Origin: Sulfurimonas sp.
GTDB taxonomy: Bacteria > Campylobacterota > Campylobacteria > Campylobacterales > Sulfurimonadaceae
Assembly: GCA_028689055.1 (NCBI GenBank)
Contig: JAQTWZ010000007.1
Coordinates: 1 to 64,000, forward strand
Reading direction: 5' to 3'
Length of the DNA: 64,000 bases
Positions 37,022 to 45,506 of the stretch are shown piece by piece. Position numbers and translations under genes: made by a program. The first letter of the stretch is position 1. Each line of letters opens with the position of its first letter. The notes under the pieces are model-generated. The model worked only from the letters and a program-made list of their open reading frames with translations. It made no database searches and was not told the DNA's origin.

Positions 37022-38584
37022 ATGAACTATTTACTCTCTATTGATGCAGGGACGGGAAGTGTCCGTGCGGTACTTTTTGACACCCTAGGCAATCAGATAA
37101 GTGTTGCGCAAAAAGAGTGGACACACCTCCAGGAGTCGGGTGTGGCGCATTCCATGTCTTTTGACTTTGAGACAAACTGGAAACTTGTCTGCTCATGTAT
37201 CAATGAAGCGATCCAAAACGCAGGTATAAACGCAGAAGATATTTTGGCTTTGAGTGCTACGAGTATGCGTGAGGGGATAGTTCTTTATGACAAAGAAGGC
37301 AAAGAACTTTGGGCTGTAGCAAATGTCGATGCAAGAGCGTCGGAGGAAGTGAAATACCTCAAAGAGCATTTTGAAGGAGTTGAAGAAGAGTTTTTTGCAC
37401 ACTCAGGTCAAACCTTTGCTTTGGGTGCGCTTCCCCGTCTCCTTTGGCTCAAAAACAATATACCTCAAATGTATGAAAAAGTCGCGTCAATCTCGATGAT
37501 AGGCGATTGGATACTTGCAAAACTCTCAGGTCTTATCGCAACGGATCCCAGTAACGGCGGAACGACGGGGATTTTTTCTCTTGAGAAACGCAAGTGGATG
37601 CCGCAAATGGCGAAACGAGTTGGTATCAAAGATGACATTTTTCCCGCTGTATTTGAAGTTGGGACACTGATGGGAAATGTCACAGCTCATGGGGCAAAAG
37701 AAACAGGACTCTCACAAAAGACAAAAGTGGTCATGGGCGGCGGTGACGTACAACTTGGTTCTGCCGGTTTAGGCGTAGTAAACGCAGGACAAGTCGCAGT
37801 GCTTGGCGGTTCATTTTGGCAACAGGTTGTCAATATCCCATCGCAAACGCAGTGCCCCAAAGATATGGGTATCCGCGTCAATCCTCATGTCATCGAAGGT
37901 CTTTCTCAGGCTGAGGGCATCACTTTTTTTAGCGGTCTTGTGATGCGCTGGTTTCGGGATGCGTTTTGCGATATGGAAAAACAGCAAGCACATGAGCGGG
38001 GGATAGATGTTTATACGCTTTTGGAAGAAAACGCCAAAGATGTGCCGGTAGGTTCGTACGGGATTTTACCTATCTTCTCAGATGCTATGAAATACGGCAA
38101 ATGGTACCACGCGGCTCCGAGTTTTTTGAACCTTTCGCTTGATGCACAGAAGTGTAACAGGGCTTCGATGTTTCGTGCCCTTGAAGAAAACGCAGCCATC
38201 GTCTCAAGTATCAATCTTGAGAAAATTCAAGCTTTTAGCGGTGTTGTGATAGAGGAGATAGTTTTTGCAGGAGGAGCCAGCAAAGGCGCACTTTGGTCGC
38301 AGATACTTGCTGATGTCACTGGATGCAGGGTAAAAATACCACGCGTCACCGAAGCAACAGCCCTAGGCGCGGCAATGGCGGCAGGTGTGGGTTGCGGTCT
38401 CTATCAGAACTTGCAAAACGCAGCACAAACTCTTGTCGTCTGGGAAAAAATCTATCTTCCAAACGCAGAAAATACAAAACTTTATGATGCCATAAAACTA
38501 CAATGGCAAAACGCATATGAAGCCCAACTAAAGTTAGTAGATGCTAACATCACGACTTCAATGTGGAAAGCACCAGGGTTATAA
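37022..38584 (+). CDS. lsrK: Autoinducer-2 kinase LsrK (FGGY family)
   Basis: A 520-residue FGGY carbohydrate kinase that follows Escherichia coli LsrK closely from memory: LLSIDAGTGSVRAVLFD at the start, SMREGIVLY, ANVDARA, DPSNGGTTG, GGGDVQLGSAGLGVV, NPHVIEG, FFSGLVMRWFRDAFC, LPIFSDAMKY, WYHAAPSF, and the terminal TTSMWKAPGL, which is nearly the E. coli ending. LsrK phosphorylates the quorum signal autoinducer-2 (DPD) in the cytosol. No Lsr ABC importer, LsrR or luxS is in the window, so uptake would need another route. It is the third gene of its operon, one base after the aldolase gene, and has seven AAACGCAG copies. Confidence 0.85.
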   Translation: MNYLLSIDAGTGSVRAVLFDTLGNQISVAQKEWTHLQESGVAHSMSFDFETNWKLVCSCINEAIQNAGINAEDILALSATSMREGIVLYDKEGKELWAVANVDARASEEVKYLKEHFEGVEEEFFAHSGQTFALGALPRLLWLKNNIPQMYEKVASISMIGDWILAKLSGLIATDPSNGGTTGIFSLEKRKWMPQMAKRVGIKDDIFPAVFEVGTLMGNVTAHGAKETGLSQKTKVVMGGGDVQLGSAGLGVVNAGQVAVLGGSFWQQVVNIPSQTQCPKDMGIRVNPHVIEGLSQAEGITFFSGLVMRWFRDAFCDMEKQQAHERGIDVYTLLEENAKDVPVGSYGILPIFSDAMKYGKWYHAAPSFLNLSLDAQKCNRASMFRALEENAAIVSSINLEKIQAFSGVVIEEIVFAGGASKGALWSQILADVTGCRVKIPRVTEATALGAAMAAGVGCGLYQNLQNAAQTLVVWEKIYLPNAENTKLYDAIKLQWQNAYEAQLKLVDANITTSMWKAPGL

Positions 38585-38625
38585 AATTAACTTTGTAATA
38601 ATGAAAAATTTAAGAGGTATTTATT

Positions 38626-39576
38626 ATGGATGAACATTTATTACGTGAAATAGAGATTAAAGATTTTAAATGCTTCAAAGATTTTAAAGCGGATGGATTT
38701 AAAAGAGTCAATCTTATTGGTGGGAAAAATAATGTTGGAAAGACGGCTTTTATGGAGGCTTGTTATTTAGGAATAAATACAAAAATTAAAAAAGATTTTT
38801 TTCATTCTCTTTTAGTTTTAGAATTAAATAGAAATCCTTTAAAAGAATTTGAAATATTACAAGACACTAATAATTTTGATTTTAAATTTAGCGATTCAAA
38901 GATTAAAATTAATAATAGTAGTGCCTCAGCATCATTTGTGACAGATGGATTATATGAAAAACCAAAAAAAACATATAACGAAGGAGTAAAAGAATTCTTA
39001 GATTTTTATCAAAGTAAAGAAAAACCATTAAATATAAAAAACAATTCGTTCATTTCTCAAACAAGCATGAGACAAAATTATATTGTTGACTGTATTGATG
39101 AGTTAAAACTTTTACAAAAATGGGATTATTTAAATAGAGCATTATATGATAGTTTTCAAATAAAAAAAATAGATGTGATAAAAAATAAAGTGATGCTACT
39201 TAAAGATGATACATTTCTCGATTTATCGGAATTTGGAGATGGACTAAAACAATTTATAGCAATTTTTTTATCTTTATATTTGAATAAAGATAAAGTAATA
39301 TTTTTAGATGAAATAGAAAATGGGATACATTATTCTTTTTTAGATAAATTATGGGAAATAATCTTAAAAATTTCAAAAGAACAAAATGTCCAAGTATTTG
39401 CTACAACTCACTCAAAAGAGTGTATAGAATCTTATGCAAGAGTTGCTAAAAAACTTGAAGATGAAGATATAACATATATAAAAATGTCAAAACAACAGGA
39501 CGGCTCAATTTACGCAGGTGTTAGAGAGTATGATATTTTAGAAAATAGCATAGCTCAAGACCATGAGGTAAGATAA
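38626..39576 (+). CDS. OLD-like AAA ATPase (possible defence gene)
   Basis: A 316-residue AAA_15/AAA_21-type ABC-like ATPase. Walker A is GGKNNVGKT near residue 32. The DLSEFGDGLKQFIAIFLSL region carries an ABC-signature-like stretch, followed by Walker B VIFLDEIENGIH and the ATTHSKE switch histidine. This is the ATPase of OLD-family nucleases without its fused TOPRIM domain; the TOPRIM partner is the next gene, overlapping by one base. Base composition is clearly more AT-rich than the lsrK and mqnE genes on either side. Two-gene ATPase/TOPRIM pairs of this type (PARIS, Gabija-like, split OLD) act in phage defence. Confidence 0.8.
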   Translation: MDEHLLREIEIKDFKCFKDFKADGFKRVNLIGGKNNVGKTAFMEACYLGINTKIKKDFFHSLLVLELNRNPLKEFEILQDTNNFDFKFSDSKIKINNSSASASFVTDGLYEKPKKTYNEGVKEFLDFYQSKEKPLNIKNNSFISQTSMRQNYIVDCIDELKLLQKWDYLNRALYDSFQIKKIDVIKNKVMLLKDDTFLDLSEFGDGLKQFIAIFLSLYLNKDKVIFLDEIENGIHYSFLDKLWEIILKISKEQNVQVFATTHSKECIESYARVAKKLEDEDITYIKMSKQQDGSIYAGVREYDILENSIAQDHEVR

Positions 39577-40106
39577 TGTATGCCATTTTACATGAGGGAA
39601 AAAGTATAGATAAAAGTTTTTTTGAACTTTTATTGGATAATTTAGCGCTCGATAAAAATTCTGTCAGATTTTATGGAATGGGTACAAAAAGCAATTTTTT
39701 TAACAAAGAACATATTCAGTATAAGACTTTGAATGATGATATTCCTGATACTCCTATTTCAAAAGTATTATTTATAATTGATGCAGATGATAGTTTTGAA
39801 GATACAGAAAACAAATTAAAAAAAATGATTGAAAATTTAAAATTAAATGAAATTAGTGATTTTTATATAGCTTGTAATCAAGAAACAAAAACAGGTTATT
39901 TGGAGTCTTTAATTTTGTCGTCGATACCACAAGAACAAAAAGAGTGTATAGAAAACTTCTTAGATTGCTCTGCATTTAAATCTAAAGAGAATCATAAAAG
40001 TATTTTGAATGAAATATATAAAAAAGCATATCCAAATGCTCCTTATGATTTTACACATGCCAACTTTGACGAGTTAAAAGCAAAACTACAAAATTTATTT
40101 GAATAA
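39576..40106 (+). CDS. TOPRIM/DUF3226-like partner of the OLD-like ATPase
   Basis: A 176-residue protein with a TOPRIM-like fold: an acidic first motif LHEGKSIDKSFFELLL at the N-terminus (the EGxxD pattern), then VLFIIDADDSFED near residue 70 with the DxD pair that binds metal. Such domains cut nucleic acid or act as effector nucleases in OLD, PARIS (AriB, DUF4435) and related systems. It starts in a TAATG overlap with the ATPase gene, so the two proteins are made together. The exact family (DUF3226 or DUF4435) needs a profile search. Confidence 0.7.
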   Translation: MYAILHEGKSIDKSFFELLLDNLALDKNSVRFYGMGTKSNFFNKEHIQYKTLNDDIPDTPISKVLFIIDADDSFEDTENKLKKMIENLKLNEISDFYIACNQETKTGYLESLILSSIPQEQKECIENFLDCSAFKSKENHKSILNEIYKKAYPNAPYDFTHANFDELKAKLQNLFE

Positions 40107-40121
40107 TAATAGAGGAAACAA

Positions 40122-41183
40122 ATGACTATACAAGAAAAAATAGCATCAGGTGGGAGAGTCAGTTTTGAAGAGGGAATGACTCTCTATGAGATGGACTTTT
40201 TTGAGCTTGGCGATTTGGCTAATGCACGACGCAAAGCACTTCACGGCAACAAAACCTACTTCAATATCAACCGCCATATCAATCCGACAAATGTCTGTGC
40301 GGATGTATGTAAATTTTGCGCCTATTCGGCCACGCGAAAAAACCCGAATCAATACACCATGAGCCATGAAGATATTTTGAAAATTGTCGCAGAGATAGAT
40401 GAGAGAGGTGCCAAAGAGGTGCATATCGTCTCCGCGCACAATCCAAATGTCACGCTTGAGTGGTATCTTGGCATCTTTAAAAAGATAAAAACGCAGTATC
40501 CGCATCTGCACATCAAAGCGCTTACAGCTGCTGAGGTGGACTTTCTCTCCCGTCATCACGGGCTTAGTTATGATGAGATATTGGATCTGATGATAGAAAA
40601 CGGTGTGGATTCTATGCCCGGAGGCGGTGCTGAAATCTTTGATGAAAAGGTGAGAGATTTTATCTGCAAAGGTAAAGTAACATCTGATCAATGGTTTGAG
40701 ATTCACAGAAAATGGCATGAGCGAGGCAAAAAATCCAATGTAACAATGCTTTTTGGTCATGTAGAGAGCCGTGAAAACCGCATCGATCATATGATGCGTA
40801 TCCGCGCGCTTCAAGATAAAACGGGCGGTTTTAACTGTTTCATCCCGCTTGTTTATCAGACAGAAAACAATTACCTCAATATAAAAGCGCCAATCACGGC
40901 AAATGAGATACTTAAAACCATGGCAGTCGCACGTTTGGTACTTGATAATGTCCCAAACCTCAAAGCCTACTGGGTCACATCAACCGTCAATCTTGCCCTC
41001 GTAGCGCAAGAGTTTGGTGCAAACGACCTTGATGGAACGATAGAAAAAGAGTCCATCAACTCCGCCGCAGGTGCTGCGAGTGCCAATGGCGTAGTGCTTG
41101 AAGATTTTGTCGCACTTATCAAAAACAGCGGCTTTACTCCGGTAGAGCGAGACAGCGTTTATAACGAAATCAAAGTCTGGTAA
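40122..41183 (+). CDS. mqnE: Aminodeoxyfutalosine synthase MqnE
   Basis: A 353-residue radical SAM enzyme of the futalosine menaquinone pathway. The cluster motif is NPTNVCADVCKFC near residue 50; ALTAAEVDF, MPGGGAE and the GHVESRENRIDHM segment fit MqnE rather than MqnC. It joins 3-(1-carboxyvinyloxy)benzoate to SAM with adenosyl transfer. Campylobacterota make menaquinone this way. It now lies behind the AT-rich ATPase/TOPRIM pair, with which it may share a transcript; pglB follows after 41 bp. Confidence 0.93.
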   Translation: MTIQEKIASGGRVSFEEGMTLYEMDFFELGDLANARRKALHGNKTYFNINRHINPTNVCADVCKFCAYSATRKNPNQYTMSHEDILKIVAEIDERGAKEVHIVSAHNPNVTLEWYLGIFKKIKTQYPHLHIKALTAAEVDFLSRHHGLSYDEILDLMIENGVDSMPGGGAEIFDEKVRDFICKGKVTSDQWFEIHRKWHERGKKSNVTMLFGHVESRENRIDHMMRIRALQDKTGGFNCFIPLVYQTENNYLNIKAPITANEILKTMAVARLVLDNVPNLKAYWVTSTVNLALVAQEFGANDLDGTIEKESINSAAGAASANGVVLEDFVALIKNSGFTPVERDSVYNEIKVW

Positions 41184-41224
41184 AACAGCGGCTCCAAAAG
41201 AATTTTATACAAAAAGGGCGTAAC

Positions 41225-43318
41225 TTGATACAGATAGATAAAGAGACAAAACTTACACTTCTCTACATTCTTCTTGCGTTTGCATTTTCGGTGGCACTGC
41301 GTTTGATATGGGTTTATCAATTTGGTGATTATGAAGCTTTTAAGTTTAACGGTCAGCTCATGATAAACACCAACGACGGCTATTTTTGGGCAGAGGGTGC
41401 GCGCGATATAATCAGTGGCATCTCCCAGCCAAATGATCTCTCACCGACGACTTTGGCCACTTCACAGCTCACTGCGTTTTTTGCAAAGATTTTACCGTTT
41501 TCTTTTGAGAGTATCATCCTTTATATGCCTGTAGTGCTGAGTTCTTTGGTTGTAATCCCTATGATTCTCATAGCCAAAACGCTCCATAATCTCACTCTTG
41601 GATTTATCGCAGCCTTGCTTGGTTCTGTGGCATGGAGTTATTATAACCGTACTATGGTGGGATATTATGATACGGATATGCTCAATATCGTGCTGCCAAT
41701 GTTTTTGCTTTGGTCTATTATCTGGGCGATAAACACCAAAGAGGAGAAATACCTTCTTATCACGGCTATAGATATTCTTATCTACAGATGGTGGTATCCG
41801 CAGAGTTATTCCCTTGAGTTTTCGTTTTTTGCGCTTATTCTTGTATATGCTTTGATTTTTGAGAGAAAAAACCTCTACAACTACAAGCTGCTAGCTATCA
41901 TGCTTTTTGCGATGATGGATGTCGATGGGTTGATTCGTTTGCCTATTGTGATTGGGCTTTATGTTCTTTTTAAGATGCAAAAAGCGGACAAATTTGCTTT
42001 TTATATTTTAGCGCTTGCGACGATTTCATTTTTTGCTTTTGGCGGTTTTAATCCTATCTGGGGATTGCTCAAGATTTATGTCTTCAAAGATGCTCTGCTC
42101 GTCGGACAAGAAGGTATGGGACTTCACTATTTTGCCGTCATGCAGACTGTACGCGAAGCGGGCTCGATACCGTTTTCTGAGTTTGCAAACCGTATCAGCG
42201 GACACGGTGTCACTTTTATCCTCTCTATTGTCGGGTATATTTATCTTTCATACAGATACAAACTCATGTTACTAGCCCTTCCTATGATAGGGCTTGGCTT
42301 TTTGGCAAGTGTCGGAGGACTGCGTTTTACTATCTATGCCGTGCCTATTTTAGCTTTTGGTGTTGCGTTTTTGATAACAGAGCTAGGACGTGTGATGCCG
42401 ACGGAAAAACTCAAATATCTGAGTATGATCGCGTTTACTCTGGCTATTTTGTATCCAAACTATAAGCATATAGAAGAGTATAAAGTGCCTACGGTTATGA
42501 ACGCAGATGAGGTAAAGGTGCTTGATACACTCAAAGCAAAAGCGCAGAGAGAGGATTATGTGGTTGCCTGGTGGGATTATGGCTATCCTATTCGTTACTA
42601 CGGAGATGTCAAAACACTCGTAGATGGGGGCAAACATGATGGAGATGTCAACTTTCCGGTGAGTTTTATTCTCACATCGCCACAAGAAGACGCGGCAAAA
42701 ATGGCAAGATTAGATGTGGAATATACGGAAAAAGGATATGAAACAAACCGTTCTCTTTCTTATATTGAGCAGATGTGCGGTGATTATGGATTTAGTGATG
42801 CAAATGACTTTTTACTTTCGCTGCAAACAGAGATAAAACTACCAAATAAGACAAGAGATATCTATTTTTATCTTCCATTTAATATGCTCAACATATATCC
42901 GACCGTTACAAAGTTTTCGTATATCGACCTCATGAGCGGCAAAGAGAAAAAAGCACCGTTTTATTTTATAAGCAGAAATTTTCGTGATGTAGGTTCTTCT
43001 ATCCAGTTGAGCCAAGAAGTTTTTATGGATAAAGCGACTTTTGCACTCACTCTTGGAACACAAAAAGTGACACCAAAAAGATTTGTAAAAACTTTTTATG
43101 ACAAAGATATGCAACTCCAAAGTAGTGTTCAAAACATAGACCCAAACGCAGGATTAAGCATCATTTATATGTCTAATTACAATACATTTTTAGTGCTTGA
43201 TGAAGCAACATATAACTCACTTTATATTCAATTGATGGTTTTAGAAAGTTATGACACGAACCTCTTTGAAAAAGTGATAACAAATCCTCATGCAAAGGTA
43301 TATAAGCTGAAGATATAA
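41225..43318 (+). CDS. pglB: Oligosaccharyltransferase PglB (STT3 family)
   Basis: A 697-residue membrane enzyme that transfers a lipid-linked glycan to asparagine in periplasmic proteins. About 13 N-terminal membrane segments carry the first acidic motif (NTNDGYFWAEGARD), and the periplasmic domain has the catalytic WWDYG motif at residues 449-453. Size and layout match Campylobacter PglB. The start is TTG at 41225. The usual pgl glycan-assembly genes are not adjacent; mqnE lies upstream and galU downstream, so this is an orphan locus. Glycan identity is unknown. Confidence 0.93.
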   Translation: MIQIDKETKLTLLYILLAFAFSVALRLIWVYQFGDYEAFKFNGQLMINTNDGYFWAEGARDIISGISQPNDLSPTTLATSQLTAFFAKILPFSFESIILYMPVVLSSLVVIPMILIAKTLHNLTLGFIAALLGSVAWSYYNRTMVGYYDTDMLNIVLPMFLLWSIIWAINTKEEKYLLITAIDILIYRWWYPQSYSLEFSFFALILVYALIFERKNLYNYKLLAIMLFAMMDVDGLIRLPIVIGLYVLFKMQKADKFAFYILALATISFFAFGGFNPIWGLLKIYVFKDALLVGQEGMGLHYFAVMQTVREAGSIPFSEFANRISGHGVTFILSIVGYIYLSYRYKLMLLALPMIGLGFLASVGGLRFTIYAVPILAFGVAFLITELGRVMPTEKLKYLSMIAFTLAILYPNYKHIEEYKVPTVMNADEVKVLDTLKAKAQREDYVVAWWDYGYPIRYYGDVKTLVDGGKHDGDVNFPVSFILTSPQEDAAKMARLDVEYTEKGYETNRSLSYIEQMCGDYGFSDANDFLLSLQTEIKLPNKTRDIYFYLPFNMLNIYPTVTKFSYIDLMSGKEKKAPFYFISRNFRDVGSSIQLSQEVFMDKATFALTLGTQKVTPKRFVKTFYDKDMQLQSSVQNIDPNAGLSIIYMSNYNTFLVLDEATYNSLYIQLMVLESYDTNLFEKVITNPHAKVYKLKI

Positions 43319-43386
43319 CTACAACTTTAAGATGCGTTTGTACTCTTTTGTTGTAGAATTTAGCATTAATAATCAAGGATTTTTGT

Positions 43387-44220
43387 ATGAAGACAAGCGT
43401 TAAAAAGTGTTTATTTCCAGCCGCAGGATACGGCACAAGATTTTTACCGGCGACGAAGGCTATCCCTAAAGAGATGTTACCGATTCTTACAAAACCGCTT
43501 TTACAGTATGGCGTAGAGGAAGCAAGAAGTGCGGGTATAGACACGATGGCGATAGTCACAGGACGTGGAAAACGTGCCATTGAAGATCACTTTGACAGAT
43601 CTTATGAGCTTGAGCATCAAATTGACGGAACTTCCAAAGAAGCGCTTATGTTTGAGATTAGGGATATTGTAAAAAACTGTACTATCAGTTATACAAGACA
43701 GGTAGAGATGAAAGGGTTGGGTCATGCCATACTCACAGGAGAAACCCTCATAGGGGATGAGCCGTTTGCGGTTATCCTTGCAGATGATTTATGTGACAAT
43801 GCAGAGAATGAGCCTGTTTTATCACAAATGGTAAAACTTTATGCGCAGTATCAGTGTTCGATTGTAGCTGTAGAAGAAGTACCGACAAAAGATACAAATA
43901 AATACGGAATCGTCGCGGGTGAATTTATCACTCCCGATATCATGCGCGTACAAAATATGGTTGAAAAACCTGAGCCGCAAGACGCACCTTCAAATCTAGC
44001 TATCATCGGACGCTACATCCTTACTCCGGACATTTTTGATATTATCAGAGATGTCAAACCTGGTAAAGGCGGAGAGATTCAGATCACAGACGCACTTTTA
44101 GAGCAGGCAAAACAGGGAAGAGTTATTGCGTATAAGTTTAAGGGCAAGCGTTTTGACTGCGGAAGTGTAGATGGTTTTGTGGAAGCAACCAACTATTTTT
44201 ATGCAAAAAGCAACGCATAG
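43387..44220 (+). CDS. galU: UTP-glucose-1-phosphate uridylyltransferase
   Basis: A 277-residue nucleotidyltransferase that makes UDP-glucose. It has the GalU opening KCLFPAAGYGTRFLPATKAIPKEMLPI, the FAVILADDL metal site and KGKRFDCGSVDGFVEA near the end. UDP-glucose feeds LPS and glycan synthesis, in keeping with pglB upstream and pgi downstream. Length is standard. Confidence 0.95.
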   Translation: MKTSVKKCLFPAAGYGTRFLPATKAIPKEMLPILTKPLLQYGVEEARSAGIDTMAIVTGRGKRAIEDHFDRSYELEHQIDGTSKEALMFEIRDIVKNCTISYTRQVEMKGLGHAILTGETLIGDEPFAVILADDLCDNAENEPVLSQMVKLYAQYQCSIVAVEEVPTKDTNKYGIVAGEFITPDIMRVQNMVEKPEPQDAPSNLAIIGRYILTPDIFDIIRDVKPGKGGEIQITDALLEQAKQGRVIAYKFKGKRFDCGSVDGFVEATNYFYAKSNA

Positions 44221-44255
44221 TTTACATTTATAATTTCAATAGAGAAGGAAGAAGC

Positions 44256-45482
44256 ATGCAATACCAAAACAACTTTACACCCACGATTTCGGATAATGAG
44301 CTCTTTAATGAGATAGTCAAAGAAAAAGAGTATATCGGTTACTACAATCTTGTGAACCAAGATACGACTGCGTTTAAAGCGTATGCCAAAGATGTGAAGC
44401 AAAAAAATATCGTAGTCATCGGTATAGGCGGCAGTACTTTAGGTACATATGCTATTTATAAATTTCTCAAACATTCCAAAAATCTTTCTAAAAATCTCTA
44501 TTTTTTAGAGACGACAGACCCGATAGATATCAAATCAAAAATCGCGACTATCAATCTTGCGGATACACTTTTTGTTATCATCTCAAAATCCGGCACAACA
44601 GTTGAAACAGTCTCTATTTTCAAATACATCAATACATTGGTGCAAGTCGATGCAAGTAACACGGTTGTAATTACTGAAAATGACTCTAAGTTGAATTTTT
44701 ATGCGCAAAGTAATGGAATGCAAACTTTTGAGATACCCAAAAATGTAGGGGGAAGATTTTCAGTACTCAGTGCTGTAGGTCTCCTTCCTCTTGCGATAGT
44801 CGGTATAGATATTGATGAGATTTTAGCTGGGGCGAAGGATGTTTACAACTCCTTTTTTCAGCTCTGTGCACAAGATGAGACGCAGGTTGATTATCATGAG
44901 CGCGTTCTTAAAAAAGCGAGATTTTTTACAGAATATAGAAACAAATTTAATATCAATGTTGTCTTTTCTTACTCATCGCGTTTAGAAGGATTTAACAAAT
45001 GGTATATCCAACTTTGGGGTGAGAGTCTTGGTAAGATGGATAGCAACCAAAGCAGACAAGGTCTCACTCCAATCGGTATCATAGGCCCGATAGACCAACA
45101 CTCATTTTTACAGTTAATTGTCGGCGGTACGCGTGACAAGACCGTCACAGTTGTAAAAGTGGAAGATTTTGATAACCATCTCAAAATCCCGCAGATAACA
45201 CTTGCCGGTCTTGAAGAGTTAGATTATCTTGACAATGTAGAGTTCTCTTCTCTTATCAATATGCAAGCAGATGCGACGATTGAGTCCATAAATAGCTTTG
45301 GTGATATCCCTTGTGATGTTATTACTATTACGGGTGTCAATGAGAGAGCGGTAGCGAGTCTGATGTATGAATATGAGCTTCTCACTTCTGTGTGTGCAAA
45401 ATTTATGTACATCAATGCCTACGATCAACCGGGCGTTGAGAGTGGAAAAATAATTCTTAAAGATAAACTTGCAAATAAATAA
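44256..45482 (+). CDS. pgi: Glucose-6-phosphate isomerase
   Basis: A 408-residue SIS-fold enzyme that interconverts glucose-6-phosphate and fructose-6-phosphate. Motifs include VIGIGGSTLG near residue 55, ISKSGTTVET, NVGGRFSVLS and the closing NAYDQPGVESGK. The short length is the form seen in Campylobacterota. GGAAGAAGC precedes the ATG. The stop lies inside the hairpin at 45464-45495 and the next gene converges. Confidence 0.94.
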   Translation: MQYQNNFTPTISDNELFNEIVKEKEYIGYYNLVNQDTTAFKAYAKDVKQKNIVVIGIGGSTLGTYAIYKFLKHSKNLSKNLYFLETTDPIDIKSKIATINLADTLFVIISKSGTTVETVSIFKYINTLVQVDASNTVVITENDSKLNFYAQSNGMQTFEIPKNVGGRFSVLSAVGLLPLAIVGIDIDEILAGAKDVYNSFFQLCAQDETQVDYHERVLKKARFFTEYRNKFNINVVFSYSSRLEGFNKWYIQLWGESLGKMDSNQSRQGLTPIGIIGPIDQHSFLQLIVGGTRDKTVTVVKVEDFDNHLKIPQITLAGLEELDYLDNVEFSSLINMQADATIESINSFGDIPCDVITITGVNERAVASLMYEYELLTSVCAKFMYINAYDQPGVESGKIILKDKLANK

Positions 45483-45495
45483 TTTTGCAAGTTTA
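45464..45495. terminator. Convergent terminator after pgi
   Basis: A perfect 12-bp stem, TAAACTTGCAAA (45464-45475) with TTTGCAAGTTTA (45484-45495), and an 8-nt loop. It contains the pgi stop codon and lies between convergent genes. Confidence 0.65.
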
Positions 45496-45506
45496 CGGGG
45501 CCGTGT

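Noticed and set aside
40146-40814. 222-residue antisense frame inside mqnE
   Set aside because: Shadow of a conserved radical SAM gene; its composition reflects reverse-strand codons.
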